NCBI GenBank assembly: GCA_051002015.1
Contig: JBPCMS010000037.1
Span: 1 to 45,101, forward strand
Length of the DNA stretch: 45,101 nucleotides
Origin: JACDBE01 sp051002015
GTDB taxonomy: Bacteria; Actinomycetota; Acidimicrobiia; Spongiisociales; UBA5794
Direction: 5' to 3'
In this document: positions 7,013 to 15,734 of the stretch, piece by piece
Layout: every line of letters begins with the position of its first letter
Position numbering within the stretch: the stretch's first letter is position 1
Program-made: the position numbers and the translations under genes
The notes under the pieces: generated by a model
Database searches by the model: none
What the model was told of the DNA's origin: nothing
Seen by the model: only the letters and a program-made list of their open reading frames with translations

Positions 7013-9408
7013 CCACCACCATGGGTCCGACCACGACGACCAGCGCCCTCGGCGGCGTCGTCCGGCGCAAGGAAGACCCGGCGCTCATCCAAGGGTACGG
7101 CAAGTTCACCGATGACATCAAGCGCACCGGCGAGGTCTCCGTCGCCTTCACCCGCAGCCCCTTCGCCCACGCCGGGATCAACTCGATCGACACCGAGGCG
7201 GCCAAGACGATGCCCGGGGTGCACGCCGTGTACACCATCGAGGACGTGCGCCATCTCGGGCTGCTCCTGGCCCAGGTGCCGGTGGGCGCCCTCCGCCCGC
7301 TGCTGGCGGACGGGATGGTCAACCATGTCGGCGAGGCGGTGGCCATGGTGGTGGCCGACGACCGCTACCTGGCCCAGGATGCCGCCGATGCGGTCCTCGT
7401 CGACTACGACCCGCTGGAGGCGGTGATCGATCTCAAGGACGCCCTGTCCGACCGGATGAAGGTCCACGAATCGCTCGACTCCAACCTGCTGATCAGCTGG
7501 GTGGGGCCGTTCGGCGCCGAGCCGGAGGCGCAGCAGCAGGTCAAGGCGGACATCGACGCCGCCAAGGAACGCGAGGACACGGTCACCGTCACCCAGGAGA
7601 TGGTGAACCAGCGGCTGATCCCGGTGGCGATCGAGCCGCGGGCGGTGGTCGCCGACTACAACAAGGGCTACGGGGCGCTGACCGTGTTCAGCTCGTCGCA
7701 GATTCCCCACGCCCTGGCCGGAGCCCTCGGCAAGACGCTCGGGCTGCTCTCCAACCAGGTGCGGGTGGTCGCCCCCGAGGTGGGGGGCGGCTTCGGCTGC
7801 AAGCTCAACGTCTACAACGACGAGGTGCTGGTGTCGTGGGCATCGATGCAGATGGGAAGGCCGGTGCGCTGGACCGAGACCCGCCGCGAGGCGGCCAACT
7901 CGACCATCCAGGGTCGGGGCTGGATCGGCACCGCCACCGTGGTCGGCACCCGGGACGGCGAGATCATCGGCTACGAGCTCGAGGGCATCGCCGACATGGG
8001 GGCATACACCCAGAACTTCACCGTCGCCATCCCCTTCCTCGGGCTCTTCGTGGGTTCGGGCCAGTACAAGATGCCGACCTACTGGAAGATCGACTGCGTC
8101 ACCACCCACACCAACACCACCGACGCCTACCGGGGGGCGGGTCGTCCCGAGGCCGCCTACTACCTTGAGCGCATCATCGACATGTTCGCCCGCGAGATCG
8201 GGATGGACCCGGCCGAGGTGCGCAGGAAGAATTACATCCCCAACGACCAGTTCCCCGGGGCGGTGTCGCCGGTGGGGTTTGCCATGGACACCGGCGACTA
8301 CGCCACCAACCTCGATGCCCTGCTCGCCGCCGCCGACTACACCGGTCTGCTGGCCGAGAAGGAGAAGGCCCGGGCCGAGGGCCGGCACCTCGGGGTCGGG
8401 CTCGCCACCTACGTCGAGGTGTGCGGTTTCGCCCCCGCCGGGCTGGCCGAGCTCGGGTTCTCGTGGTCCGAGTACGGGCTGCCCTCCTCGTTCAGCGGTT
8501 CGGGGCTGGTCAGGGTCAACCCGGATGGGACGGCGACCGTGCAGATCGGGACCGGGCCCAGCGGCCAGGGTCACGAGACCACCTGGGCGCAGATCGTCAG
8601 CGACCGGCTCGCCATCCCGGTGGAGCACGTCAAGGTACGCCACGGCGACACCGGCGACTCGCCCATGGGCGTCGGCACCTTCGGGTCGCGGTCGGCGGCG
8701 GTCGACGGAACCGCCACCTACCAGGCGTCGGATCGGGTACGGCAGAAGGCGGCCAAGATGGCGGCCCATCTGCTCGAGGCCAGCGAGGACGACGTGGTGT
8801 TCGCCAACGGCGGCGCCCATATCGCCGGCTCGCCCGACAGCTCGGTGACCTGGGCCGAGATCGCCAACATCGCCTACATGCCGCACAAGCTCCCCGAGGG
8901 GATGGAGGGCGGCCTGGAGGCGTCGGTCGTATTCAACCCGTCCAACGCCACCTGGCCGTTCGGGTCGCACATCGCCGTGGTCGAGGTCGATCCGGAAACC
9001 GGCAACGTCGACCTGCTCCGCTACATCACCATGGACGACTGCGGCAACCTCATCAACCCGATGATCGTCGCCGGCCAGGTCCACGGCGGCATCGCCCAAG
9101 GTGTCGGTCAGGCTCTGTTCGAGGAGGCGCTGTACGACGAGGCGGGCAACCTGCTCACCGGCACCCTGATCGACTACCCGATCCCGACGGCGGCGGACCT
9201 CCCCAGCTTCGAGCTGGGGCACACCACGACACCAACCGACGTCAACCCGATGGGGGTGAAGGGGATCGGCGAGGCGGGGACCATCGGCTCGGCGCAGACC
9301 ATCGTCAACGCCGTGGTCGACGCCCTGGCCCCGTTCGGGGTGAGACACATCGACATGCCGCTCCGCCCCCGCAAGGTGTGGCAGGCCATCCAGGAAGCGA
9401 GGAGCTGA
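7009..9408 (+). CDS. Molybdopterin large subunit, aerobic CO dehydrogenase form II type (CoxL-like)
   Basis: A 799-residue xanthine-dehydrogenase-family large subunit. An N-terminal hammerhead domain starts after GGVVRRKEDPALIQGYGKF; the molybdopterin domain contains EVGGGFGCKLN (about 258-268). The active-site loop is AYRGAGR at residues 373-379. True (form I) CO dehydrogenases carry AYXCSFR with the copper-binding cysteine; AYRGAGR defines form II, whose substrates are mostly unknown. The catalytic glutamate is E755 in GIGEAG. The enzyme would hydroxylate a substrate with water and hand electrons to CoxS and CoxM. It overlaps coxS by 4 bp and ends 2 bp before the FAD subunit. Calling it a CO dehydrogenase would overstate what the sequence shows. 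Confidence 0.93.
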   Translation: MTTTMGPTTTTSALGGVVRRKEDPALIQGYGKFTDDIKRTGEVSVAFTRSPFAHAGINSIDTEAAKTMPGVHAVYTIEDVRHLGLLLAQVPVGALRPLLADGMVNHVGEAVAMVVADDRYLAQDAADAVLVDYDPLEAVIDLKDALSDRMKVHESLDSNLLISWVGPFGAEPEAQQQVKADIDAAKEREDTVTVTQEMVNQRLIPVAIEPRAVVADYNKGYGALTVFSSSQIPHALAGALGKTLGLLSNQVRVVAPEVGGGFGCKLNVYNDEVLVSWASMQMGRPVRWTETRREAANSTIQGRGWIGTATVVGTRDGEIIGYELEGIADMGAYTQNFTVAIPFLGLFVGSGQYKMPTYWKIDCVTTHTNTTDAYRGAGRPEAAYYLERIIDMFAREIGMDPAEVRRKNYIPNDQFPGAVSPVGFAMDTGDYATNLDALLAAADYTGLLAEKEKARAEGRHLGVGLATYVEVCGFAPAGLAELGFSWSEYGLPSSFSGSGLVRVNPDGTATVQIGTGPSGQGHETTWAQIVSDRLAIPVEHVKVRHGDTGDSPMGVGTFGSRSAAVDGTATYQASDRVRQKAAKMAAHLLEASEDDVVFANGGAHIAGSPDSSVTWAEIANIAYMPHKLPEGMEGGLEASVVFNPSNATWPFGSHIAVVEVDPETGNVDLLRYITMDDCGNLINPMIVAGQVHGGIAQGVGQALFEEALYDEAGNLLTGTLIDYPIPTAADLPSFELGHTTTPTDVNPMGVKGIGEAGTIGSAQTIVNAVVDALAPFGVRHIDMPLRPRKVWQAIQEARS

Positions 9409-9410
9409 CC

Positions 9411-10268
9411 ATGTATCCAAGACCATTCGAGTACGTCGCTCCGAAGACGCTGGACGAGGCGCTGGCCGTGCTCGACCAGACCGCGGACGCCAAGGTGCTG
9501 TCGGGTGGCATGAGCCTGCTCGGGCTGATGAAGCTGCGGCTGCTCTCTCCCGGCACCCTGGTCGACATCGGCCGCATCCCCGGGCTCGACCAGATCGAGG
9601 ACCGGGGCGACCACATCGCCATCGGCGCCGGGGTAACCCATGGGACGACGGCGATGCACCCGCTCACCACCGAGCACGCCACCGCCCTGGCTCAGGCGGC
9701 CTCGTGGACCGGTGACGTCCAGGTGCGCAACCGGGGAACCACCTGCGGCGCCCTGGCCCATGCCGACACCGCCGCCGATCAGCCTGCGGGCGCCATCGCC
9801 TGCGGGGCCACCATGGTGGCACGGTCGTCGGGCGGCGAGCGGGAGATCCCGTCCGCCGAGTTCTTCGTCGATGCCCTCACCTCGGCGCTCGCCCCCAACG
9901 AGATCCTGGTCGAGGTGCGCATCCCGAACGGGGGCGGAGCATCGGCGTACGACAAGCTGGGGCGACGGGGCGGTCACTCCGACTACGCCGTCGCCGGGGC
10001 GGCCGCCTGGGTGCGGTGCGACAACGGGACCATCGCCGATGCCCGGATCGGGCTGACCGGGGTGGGCACGGCGCCGTCGCTGGCGGCCGGATCCACCGAG
10101 GCCATCATCGGCACCGACGGCTCGCCGGAGGCCATCGCCGCCGCCGCCGCCAGGGCCGTCGAAGGGGTCACCGTGCTCGAGGATCTGTACGGGTCCGAGG
10201 ACTACAAGCGGCACCTGGCAACGGTGTACGTGGCACGGGCGCTGGAGCAGGCGCTGGCCAGGGCCTGA
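9411..10268 (+). CDS. coxM: Molybdenum hydroxylase FAD-binding medium subunit (CoxM-like)
   Basis: A 285-residue subunit of the PCMH-type FAD-binding family. The N-terminal MYPRPFEYVAPKTLDEALAV start is typical. The first FAD loop is SGGMSLLGLMKLR (about 31-43), where AGGQSL is more usual. The second is RNRGTTCGALAHADTAADQP (about 107-126), close to the canonical TIGGSLAHADPAAD but with TTCGA in place of TIGGS. The C-terminal domain contains the YAVAGAAAWV segment. It would bind FAD and pass electrons to quinone or another acceptor, perhaps through CoxG. The ATG at 9411 follows the large-subunit stop by 2 bp with GAGGAG just upstream. Confidence 0.92.
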   Translation: MYPRPFEYVAPKTLDEALAVLDQTADAKVLSGGMSLLGLMKLRLLSPGTLVDIGRIPGLDQIEDRGDHIAIGAGVTHGTTAMHPLTTEHATALAQAASWTGDVQVRNRGTTCGALAHADTAADQPAGAIACGATMVARSSGGEREIPSAEFFVDALTSALAPNEILVEVRIPNGGGASAYDKLGRRGGHSDYAVAGAAAWVRCDNGTIADARIGLTGVGTAPSLAAGSTEAIIGTDGSPEAIAAAAARAVEGVTVLEDLYGSEDYKRHLATVYVARALEQALARA

Positions 10269-10299
10269 CCTCGGTTCCCCGTCCGGGCCTTTTCCCCGA

Positions 10300-11115
10300 T
10301 CAGTCCCAGGCGGGAAGGCTGCGTCCGACCAGCTCGTCGAGCCCTGCGTTCGCCTCGGTGAACACCTCGGCGAGCCGCCGCCGCGTTTCCGGGTCCATCG
10401 GCGGGTACCCGTGCGCGCTGCGCTGGTTGAGCCGTCCCACCGCCCGGCGCAGCAGGCGGGGGAGTCGCTTGGACAATTCCCGCACCCGCGGCGACCGGAA
10501 CTCGGTGTAAGCGTTGATCGTCTCGCCCAGGATGTCGGGCCGGAACCCGTCGTCGACGCCGATGAAGCGGCACACCGAGGCGAAGGTCTCGGCGGGACGG
10601 CCGGTCAGGTCCTCGAAGGACTCCACCAGCACCCTGTCACGGTCCACCACCCCGGACAGCCGCTCGATCTGCTCGCGGTAGCGACTCCGAGCAACGTAGG
10701 TGTGTCCCTGGCCGGACAGCTCTGCGTCGATCGCGGCGGAGAACGGGATGGCGATCTTGGCCCGCGACCGGTCGTGCCAGTAGTGCGAGTAGGCCCGGTC
10801 GATCGGGTTGCGGAGCAGGATGATCAGCCCGGCATCGGGAAGGGTGGCGGCGATGCGGGCCGGCGCCGCCTGGTCGAACAGGTAGTGGGGTGTCGCCTCG
10901 CCGACGGCTCGGGGAGCGGGGTCGGCGGTGAAGTGGTCCCGGTACCAGGCGAGACCCCGCTCGAACTCGCGATCGAAGAAGTGGATCTCCTTGGTGGACG
11001 ACATCGCCACCTGCGGATGCTGTCGCAGGTATCCGTTGAGCGATGAGGTGCCGCAGCGCATGGCGCCGACGATCACGAAGGTCGGCAGCCTGCCCTGCCG
11101 GTCGTCGGCGGTCAT
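10300..11115 (-). CDS. PAPS-dependent sulfotransferase family protein (paralogue 2)
   Basis: A 271-residue sulfotransferase. The PAPS 5'-phosphosulfate loop is TFVIVGAMRCGTSSLNGYL (12-30), followed by STKEIHFFD. The 3'-phosphate binding segment is IILLRNPIDRAYSHYWHDR (about 97-115). It closes with a tail of arginine-rich helices. It lies 11 bp downstream of a family-2 glycosyltransferase on the same strand, so it most likely sulfates the sugar product of that operon. The paralogue at 4905 shares the same block order with clearly different residues, so the copies are old rather than recent duplicates. Confidence 0.9.
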   Translation of the reverse strand: MTADDRQGRLPTFVIVGAMRCGTSSLNGYLRQHPQVAMSSTKEIHFFDREFERGLAWYRDHFTADPAPRAVGEATPHYLFDQAAPARIAATLPDAGLIILLRNPIDRAYSHYWHDRSRAKIAIPFSAAIDAELSGQGHTYVARSRYREQIERLSGVVDRDRVLVESFEDLTGRPAETFASVCRFIGVDDGFRPDILGETINAYTEFRSPRVRELSKRLPRLLRRAVGRLNQRSAHGYPPMDPETRRRLAEVFTEANAGLDELVGRSLPAWD

Positions 11116-11126
11116 GGCGCCGGATC

Positions 11127-12008
11127 CTATCGACGCCGGCGGAGGGCGTGGCGCAGACCGAAGACGAGATCGCCGGCGAGCTCACCTCCGTGGCGGATCC
11201 CCCACCACAGGGCGAAGCCGAGACTGCGCACCTTGTCGCCTGCGGGCATCGGCACCCGCACCACGGCGGCGAGGAAGCCGCCGAGCTGGTTCCACCGGGG
11301 GAGCAGGGGCATGTCCCGCTCGGGGTGGTACCACCGGGTCCGCTCCCGCAGCGCCAGCCTGCCCTGCCGAGCGGGATGGTCCCTGTTGAGCAAGAGCGGC
11401 TCCTCGACCAGGGCGAACCGGCCCCGCATGGCCATCTCGTACATCAGCACGGTGTCCGACTTCGGGTAGTTGCCCAGCAACGGGGTCGCCTCCAGCACCG
11501 TGCGCCGCATCACCCCGAACACCTGGGGGTTCTTGGTCCGATCGGACACGTAGGTGCGGAGCCGCCGGTAGGGCGACCGGTCCTCGTACGTCTGGTTGGT
11601 GCTGAGGTCGGCGATGATGCCGCCGTTCTCGTCGACCTGGGCCGAGTTGGCGAAGGCCAGGGACGCCCCGGGATCGGCGTCGAGCCGGGCGATGCATTCG
11701 GCGAGGAACGTGGGGGCGATCATGTCGTCGTGGGCCATCCACTTGAACAGCTCGCCGGTGCTGTTGGTGACCACCGAGTTGTAGTTGCGGTGGGCGCCGA
11801 GGTTGGTGGGGTGCCACTGGAGACCGATCATCGGGTGGCGGGCCATGTACTCCTCGACGATGGCAACCGTGTCGTCCGTCGAGGCGTTGTCCGAGACCAG
11901 GATGACGAAGTCTCGGTAGGTCTGGGCCAGCAGCGAGTCGAGGGCGGGTCGGATGAAGTTGGCGCCGTTGCGCACCGGCATCCCGATCGTCAGCCGGGGG
12001 GTGCTCAC
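11127..12008 (-). CDS. Family 2 glycosyltransferase
   Basis: A 293-residue GT-A glycosyltransferase. It opens STPRLTIGMPVRNGANFIRP, continues to VSDNASTDDT (about 41-50), and has a KWMAHDDM segment (about 87-94) in which HDD stands in the place of the DxD metal-binding motif. RRTVLEATPLLGNYPKSDTV follows in the acceptor half. The chosen start is GTG 12008, which overlaps the upstream gene's stop in GTGA; the frame stays open 27 codons further up but through another gene. It would transfer an activated sugar to a cell-surface glycan or glycolipid. Neighbours are a second glycosyltransferase upstream and a sulfotransferase 11 bp downstream. Confidence 0.88.
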   Translation of the reverse strand: MSTPRLTIGMPVRNGANFIRPALDSLLAQTYRDFVILVSDNASTDDTVAIVEEYMARHPMIGLQWHPTNLGAHRNYNSVVTNSTGELFKWMAHDDMIAPTFLAECIARLDADPGASLAFANSAQVDENGGIIADLSTNQTYEDRSPYRRLRTYVSDRTKNPQVFGVMRRTVLEATPLLGNYPKSDTVLMYEMAMRGRFALVEEPLLLNRDHPARQGRLALRERTRWYHPERDMPLLPRWNQLGGFLAAVVRVPMPAGDKVRSLGFALWWGIRHGGELAGDLVFGLRHALRRRR

Positions 12009-12949
12009 CTGCGGGGGCGTGTCCGCCGCAGGATGCTCAACCGGTTGGCGGCGCCGGGAGGGAGGAAGGTGAGCACGATGCCCCGCCACGCCTGCACCTG
12101 ACCCGGCGCCTGGCGGATGGCGGTGGCGAACGAGGCGAGGGCGCGGGGCCGGTCCCCCGAACGGCGGTAGAGGTGCCCGAGGCGGACGTGGTAGAAGGCG
12201 CGGCTGGCGGGATCCCGGTAGAGGACGTCTGCGTGCTTGGTGCGGAGGAGCTGCCGTCCAGAGATCCTACGATCCAGCCCCACCGCCGTTCCGCCGCTGT
12301 CGGGGCCGCGTAGGGCCAGGGCGTCATCGACCATGGCGAACGGCGAACGCCGCGCCAGCTCGATGACGAAATCGACGTCCTGGGCGGCGTCGAAGGACTC
12401 GTCGAACCCGACCTCCTTTGCCAGCCAGGCGCCGACCACCAGCCCGTCGAGGTGCGGTGTCTGGTCGAGCCCGAACCGGGTCAGGGGATCGGCCTCGATC
12501 CGCACCGAGGAAGGCCGGTTGATCTGGCGCCGATCGAACACGGTGCGGTGGGTGACGACCTCGACCCCGGCGTCGTCGAGGATGCCGAGGCAGCGGCTCA
12601 GCTTTCCGGGGAGCCATTGGTCGTCGTCGTCGAGAAAGGCGACGAAGGCACCGGTCGCCGCCACCAAGCCTTGGTTGCGCGCCCTCGACGGCCCCATGGC
12701 GGTCTCGTTCCGGATCAGCCTGATCCTCTCGTCCGCCATGATGGGGAGATCGGCAACGGGTGGATGCGAGGCGTCGTCGACCACGATCACCTCGACCGGT
12801 ATGTCCTGGGCGAGCACCGAGGCAACCGCCCCCGTCACCGTCCCCGGGCGGTTGTGGGTGGGGATCACCACCGACACGTACCGGTTGGCGACAGGGTCCG
12901 CCCCGGGACCCTGGACCGTCACCGGGATGCGGTCAGCAACCCGTTCCAC
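12005..12949 (-). CDS. Family 2 glycosyltransferase with C-terminal TPR-like extension
   Basis: A 314-residue protein. The GT-A core runs from VSVVIPTHNRPGTVTGAVAS (about 25-44) through VIVVDDASHPP and GPSRARNQGL to the metal site FLDDDDQWLPGKL (about 106-118). The C-terminal ~60 residues (RAFYHVRLGHLYRRSGDRPR, then ALASFATAIRQAPG) look like one or two tetratricopeptide-type helical hairpins, seen in some actinobacterial glycosyltransferases. GTG 12949 is taken as the start; the fold begins about 24 residues later, so a later start cannot be excluded. It is the first gene of a three-gene minus-strand operon with another glycosyltransferase and a sulfotransferase. The 245 bp upstream hold no gene I can support. 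Confidence 0.87.
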   Translation of the reverse strand: MERVADRIPVTVQGPGADPVANRYVSVVIPTHNRPGTVTGAVASVLAQDIPVEVIVVDDASHPPVADLPIMADERIRLIRNETAMGPSRARNQGLVAATGAFVAFLDDDDQWLPGKLSRCLGILDDAGVEVVTHRTVFDRRQINRPSSVRIEADPLTRFGLDQTPHLDGLVVGAWLAKEVGFDESFDAAQDVDFVIELARRSPFAMVDDALALRGPDSGGTAVGLDRRISGRQLLRTKHADVLYRDPASRAFYHVRLGHLYRRSGDRPRALASFATAIRQAPGQVQAWRGIVLTFLPPGAANRLSILRRTRPRR

Positions 12950-13194
12950 CGGACACCTTCCCCGATTGGGCGAACCCAGTCATCCCCCGCCGTCTCCATC
13001 GATTCCTACCAGGCCGCCGGGGGAGCTTAGCACCTTGCGCCCGGTAACGGCCACCAGGTGCGGCCGCTACGTGAACTCCGGCACGCCGCCCGGAATGGTA
13101 ACAACCCCTCGCGCTGGAGGTCGGGGACGACGAGGCAGCCTCACCTCGGCAGGGAGCGTGGTGTGGCGGCGACTGGTGAGGCCCGTGGTCCGGG

Positions 13195-13476
13195 TTAGGC
13201 GTCCGGGCCCAGATTGTCTTCCTGCTCGACGATCCGCTGCTGGCCCCCGGGGATTGTCCGCACGTCCTCCCGGACCGTCGTTCGCCGGGAGCCTCCCATG
13301 AACACCACGAACAGGCTCACCACGAACGCCGCGATCCCCGCGAACAGCAGGATCAGACCGATTGTGTTGATGTTGAAGCCCTCTGTTGTCACGGTGACGG
13401 CGTACGCCATGATGGCGCCGGCAATAACCAGGATGATGGCGAACGCCATGAAGCCCATACCGGTGGATCGAGTCAT
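13195..13476 (-). CDS. Small two-helix membrane protein, DUF6458-like
   Basis: A 93-residue protein with two membrane segments (about 9-28 and 38-60) joined by VTTEGFNINTIG, then a basic and acidic cytoplasmic-type tail (GGSRRTTVREDVRT). The pattern of a helix, a turn with N(I/L)xTIG, a second helix and a charged tail matches DUF6458, a small actinobacterial family of unknown function. The ATG at 13476 has a GGAAGG ribosome site 6 bp upstream. It lies downstream of, and on the same strand as, the two-component system at 13635-15598 with a 158-bp gap, so joint transcription is possible but unproven. Confidence 0.72.
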   Translation of the reverse strand: MTRSTGMGFMAFAIILVIAGAIMAYAVTVTTEGFNINTIGLILLFAGIAAFVVSLFVVFMGGSRRTTVREDVRTIPGGQQRIVEQEDNLGPDA

Positions 13477-13594
13477 GGTCTGCCTTCCTTCTTCGGGACC
13501 GCCTCATGTTATCCCCCAAGGGGGCGGGCGGGAAACCACTCCGAGTCGGCGGACCTGCGGTATTGTCACGGGCGCGGGCCGTGATGACCACCAC

Positions 13595-13640
13595 GGCGTC
13601 GACCGAATCCCCGCCGTCGACCGGATCCCAGCCGTCAGCC
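13595..13640. repeat. 18-bp tandem repeat across the histidine kinase stop codon
   Basis: Two and a half copies of an 18-bp unit, GCGTCGACCGAATCCCC (13596-13612) followed by GCCGTCGACCGGATCCCA (13613-13630) and GCCGTCAGCCGG (from 13631). The TGA of the kinase gene (complement of 13635-13637) lies in the third partial copy, so slippage here could alter the kinase C terminus. A short dyad TCACGG...CCGTGA lies at 13566-13584. Confidence 0.6.
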
Positions 13641-14918
13641 GGCGATGGCCACCGGCACCTCGAGGACGACCCGGGCGCCGCCCAGGGGGCTCGCTCCGAT
13701 GGAGAGCGATCCCCCGCTGGATTCTGCGATCCTGCGGGCGATGTCGAGCCCGAGCCCGGTCGAGCCCCCGCCGCTGTGGCCCCGCACCAGCGCCTCCGAA
13801 CCGAAACCGGGACCGGCGTCGTCGACGATCACCCCGGCAACCCCGTCCCCGTGCGAACAAGCCACCGTGTAGCCGGTTCCCTCGGGGGTGTGGGCAAAGA
13901 CGTTGCCGATCAGGGCGTCGATGGCCACCTCGAGATCCTCGGCAGCGATCCTCACCAGCGGCGGGTCGCCCTCGGGGAGCACGGTGGTGGTGGTGCGGTG
14001 CTGCTCGTCGGCCAGCGCCTCCCAGAAACCGGCTCGGGTGTCGACCACTAGGCACAGATCGGTGCCCGCCGCCTCGACGCTGCGGCCGGGCCTGCGCACC
14101 TCGCGGATCACGTAGTCAACCACCCGCTCCATCTCGGACAGGTCGTCGAGGACCCGCTCCCTGGGCTCGCCGCTCTCCAGCCGTTCGGCATCGAGCCGCA
14201 GCGCCGCCATCGGGGTGCGCAGCCGGTGGGACAGATCCGCCGCCGTCTCCCGCTCCGCCTCGAGCAGCCGGGCCACCCGCTCCGCCAGGTGGTTGAACTG
14301 GCTGCCGACCTCCCGGATCTCGGGGGGTCCCGCCGGCTCGACCCTGGTGGCCAGATCGCCGGCGCCAAGGTTGCTCGCCGCCTGGGACAGCTCCTCGATG
14401 GGCCGGACGAAGCTGCGCGCCAGCCGGTCGGCAAAGGCAACCGAGATCACGATCAGCCCGAGCCCGAGCAGCCCGAGCACCACGAAGGCGGTCCGCACCC
14501 CCCGGTCGAGCTCCGCCTCGGCCACGAAGATGCGGACCACTTGCATCCCGCCGTCGGCGGCCACCGCCGGCGCGTACACCACAACACCACCGGCGACGGC
14601 GACCCGCCCCGCCGCGGTGACCTGCGAGGGCTCGACCACCTCGCCCGGGCGCAGCGGCGAGCCGACGGTGGTGCCGTCAGCGAGCACCAGGGTCAGCTCG
14701 TTGCCGTTGATGGTCCCATCCCCGACGATGCTCGCCAGCGTCGACGGCTGCCCCCCGGCGGCGGCGAGCTGCACGCTGATCAGCTGGGCGTCCCGCTCCG
14801 CCCTGCTCAGGGCGCGGTCGTTGGCCAGCTCGTGGGTGAGGAAGGCGAGGGGTACGACGAAGGCGATGACGGTCAGCGACGCCACCGCCACCGCAACGGC
14901 CATCAGACGAAGTCTCAC
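13635..14918 (-). CDS. Membrane sensor histidine kinase (HAMP, HisKA, HATPase)
   Basis: A 427-residue sensor kinase. Two membrane helices (about 5-27 and 144-165) flank an extracytoplasmic sensor region with no family I recognise. The HAMP region follows (RSFVRPIEELSQAASNLGAG), then the H-box LSHRLRTPMAALRLDAERLE (about 231-250) with the phosphoacceptor histidine, the N-box area DALIGNVFAHTPEG, and the ATP-lid motifs DDAGPGFG and GGGSTGLGLDIARRI. It phosphorylates the response regulator encoded just upstream, with which it overlaps by 4 bp. The start is GTG 14918. The signal is unknown; the divergent secreted repeat protein at 15735 is a candidate regulon member. Confidence 0.92.
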   Translation of the reverse strand: MRLRLMAVAVAVASLTVIAFVVPLAFLTHELANDRALSRAERDAQLISVQLAAAGGQPSTLASIVGDGTINGNELTLVLADGTTVGSPLRPGEVVEPSQVTAAGRVAVAGGVVVYAPAVAADGGMQVVRIFVAEAELDRGVRTAFVVLGLLGLGLIVISVAFADRLARSFVRPIEELSQAASNLGAGDLATRVEPAGPPEIREVGSQFNHLAERVARLLEAERETAADLSHRLRTPMAALRLDAERLESGEPRERVLDDLSEMERVVDYVIREVRRPGRSVEAAGTDLCLVVDTRAGFWEALADEQHRTTTTVLPEGDPPLVRIAAEDLEVAIDALIGNVFAHTPEGTGYTVACSHGDGVAGVIVDDAGPGFGSEALVRGHSGGGSTGLGLDIARRIAESSGGSLSIGASPLGGARVVLEVPVAIAG

Positions 14919-15598
14919 GCCGCGGGATCGACCAGCTTGACCCCGACCCCCCGCCTGGTGTGGATGAAACGGGGCTCGGAGGCGCTCTCGCCCAGCTTGC
15001 GCCGCAGCCAGGAGAGATGGACGTCGACGGTCTTGTCGGCGCCGCCGTACGGCTGGCGCCAGATCTCCGCCATCAGCTCGCGCTTGGGGATCATCACGCC
15101 GGGTCGGGCGGCGAGGTACGACAACAGGTCGAACTCCTTACCGGTGAGACCGAGCGACCTGCCGCCGAGGACCGCCTCGCGCGCCGCCAGGTCGACAACC
15201 AGGTCGGCGATCCTGATCTCGGTTTCCACACCCTCGCCGCTGGAGCGCCGGAGCACCGCCCTGATCCTGGCGGCGAGGTGATCGGCGGAGAACGGCTTGA
15301 TAACGTAGTCGTCCGCCCCGGCGTCGAACACCCGGACGATCCCGACCTCGTCGTCCTGGGCGGTGGCCACGATGACCGGCACCCCCGAGACCGAGCGGAT
15401 CATCTTGAGGATCTCGTCCCCGCCGACGTCGGGCAGTCCCAGGTCGAGAACGACGACGTCGGGGGCGGAGGTCACCGCCTCCTCGACACCGGCCATCCCG
15501 GTAGAGGTCGAGCGAACGTCGTAGCCGAGATCGGCCAGCGCCGTCGCCAGCGACTGACGGATCCGCTGGTCATCCTCGATGAGGAGCACCGAGACCAT
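14915..15598 (-). CDS. OmpR/PhoB-family response regulator
   Basis: A 227-residue regulator starting MVSVLLIEDDQ at ATG 15598 (three more codons are open upstream). The receiver domain has the acidic pair ED/D at 8-10, the phosphoacceptor D52 in VVVLDLGLPD and the lysine in DYVIKPFSADHL. The C-terminal winged helix contains LTGKEFDLLSYLAARPG and ends with VDVHLSWLRRKLGE and RGVGVKL, the OmpR DNA-binding fold. It forms an operon with the kinase gene. The upstream intergenic region, shared with a divergent gene, holds three phased 11-bp motifs that suit binding of an OmpR-type dimer, so autoregulation is likely. Confidence 0.94.
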   Translation of the reverse strand: MVSVLLIEDDQRIRQSLATALADLGYDVRSTSTGMAGVEEAVTSAPDVVVLDLGLPDVGGDEILKMIRSVSGVPVIVATAQDDEVGIVRVFDAGADDYVIKPFSADHLAARIRAVLRRSSGEGVETEIRIADLVVDLAAREAVLGGRSLGLTGKEFDLLSYLAARPGVMIPKRELMAEIWRQPYGGADKTVDVHLSWLRRKLGESASEPRFIHTRRGVGVKLVDPAA

Positions 15599-15659
15599 GC
15601 CGAGCACGTTACCGCCGGGTGCGGGGGCAGCGGGCAGGTCTCGGCGGCGACGGGCCAGG

Positions 15660-15692
15660 CTTGGGGCCGGCTTAGCGCCGGCTTAGCGATGG
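15660..15692. promoter_or_regulatory. Three phased 11-bp direct repeats, candidate response-regulator operator
   Basis: CTTGGGGCCGG (15660), CTTAGCGCCGG (15671) and CTTAGCGATGG (15682) follow one another with exact 11-bp spacing. OmpR-family regulators bind tandem direct repeats spaced by about one helical turn, so this is a good operator candidate. It lies between the response-regulator gene (start 15598, minus) and the secreted protein gene (start 15735, plus), 62 bp and 43 bp from their starts. The identity of the bound protein is inferred from position only. Confidence 0.6.
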
Positions 15693-15734
15693 GTCCCGCA
15701 TCATTGGGTCATGTCTCGCAAAAGGAATGGAACC

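Noticed and set aside
6919..9426. A long minus-strand open frame opposite the molybdenum large subunit
   Set aside because: It is the shadow of coxL. Composition is Gly/Val/Asp/Arg/His-rich with no domain, and the plus strand has all family motifs.
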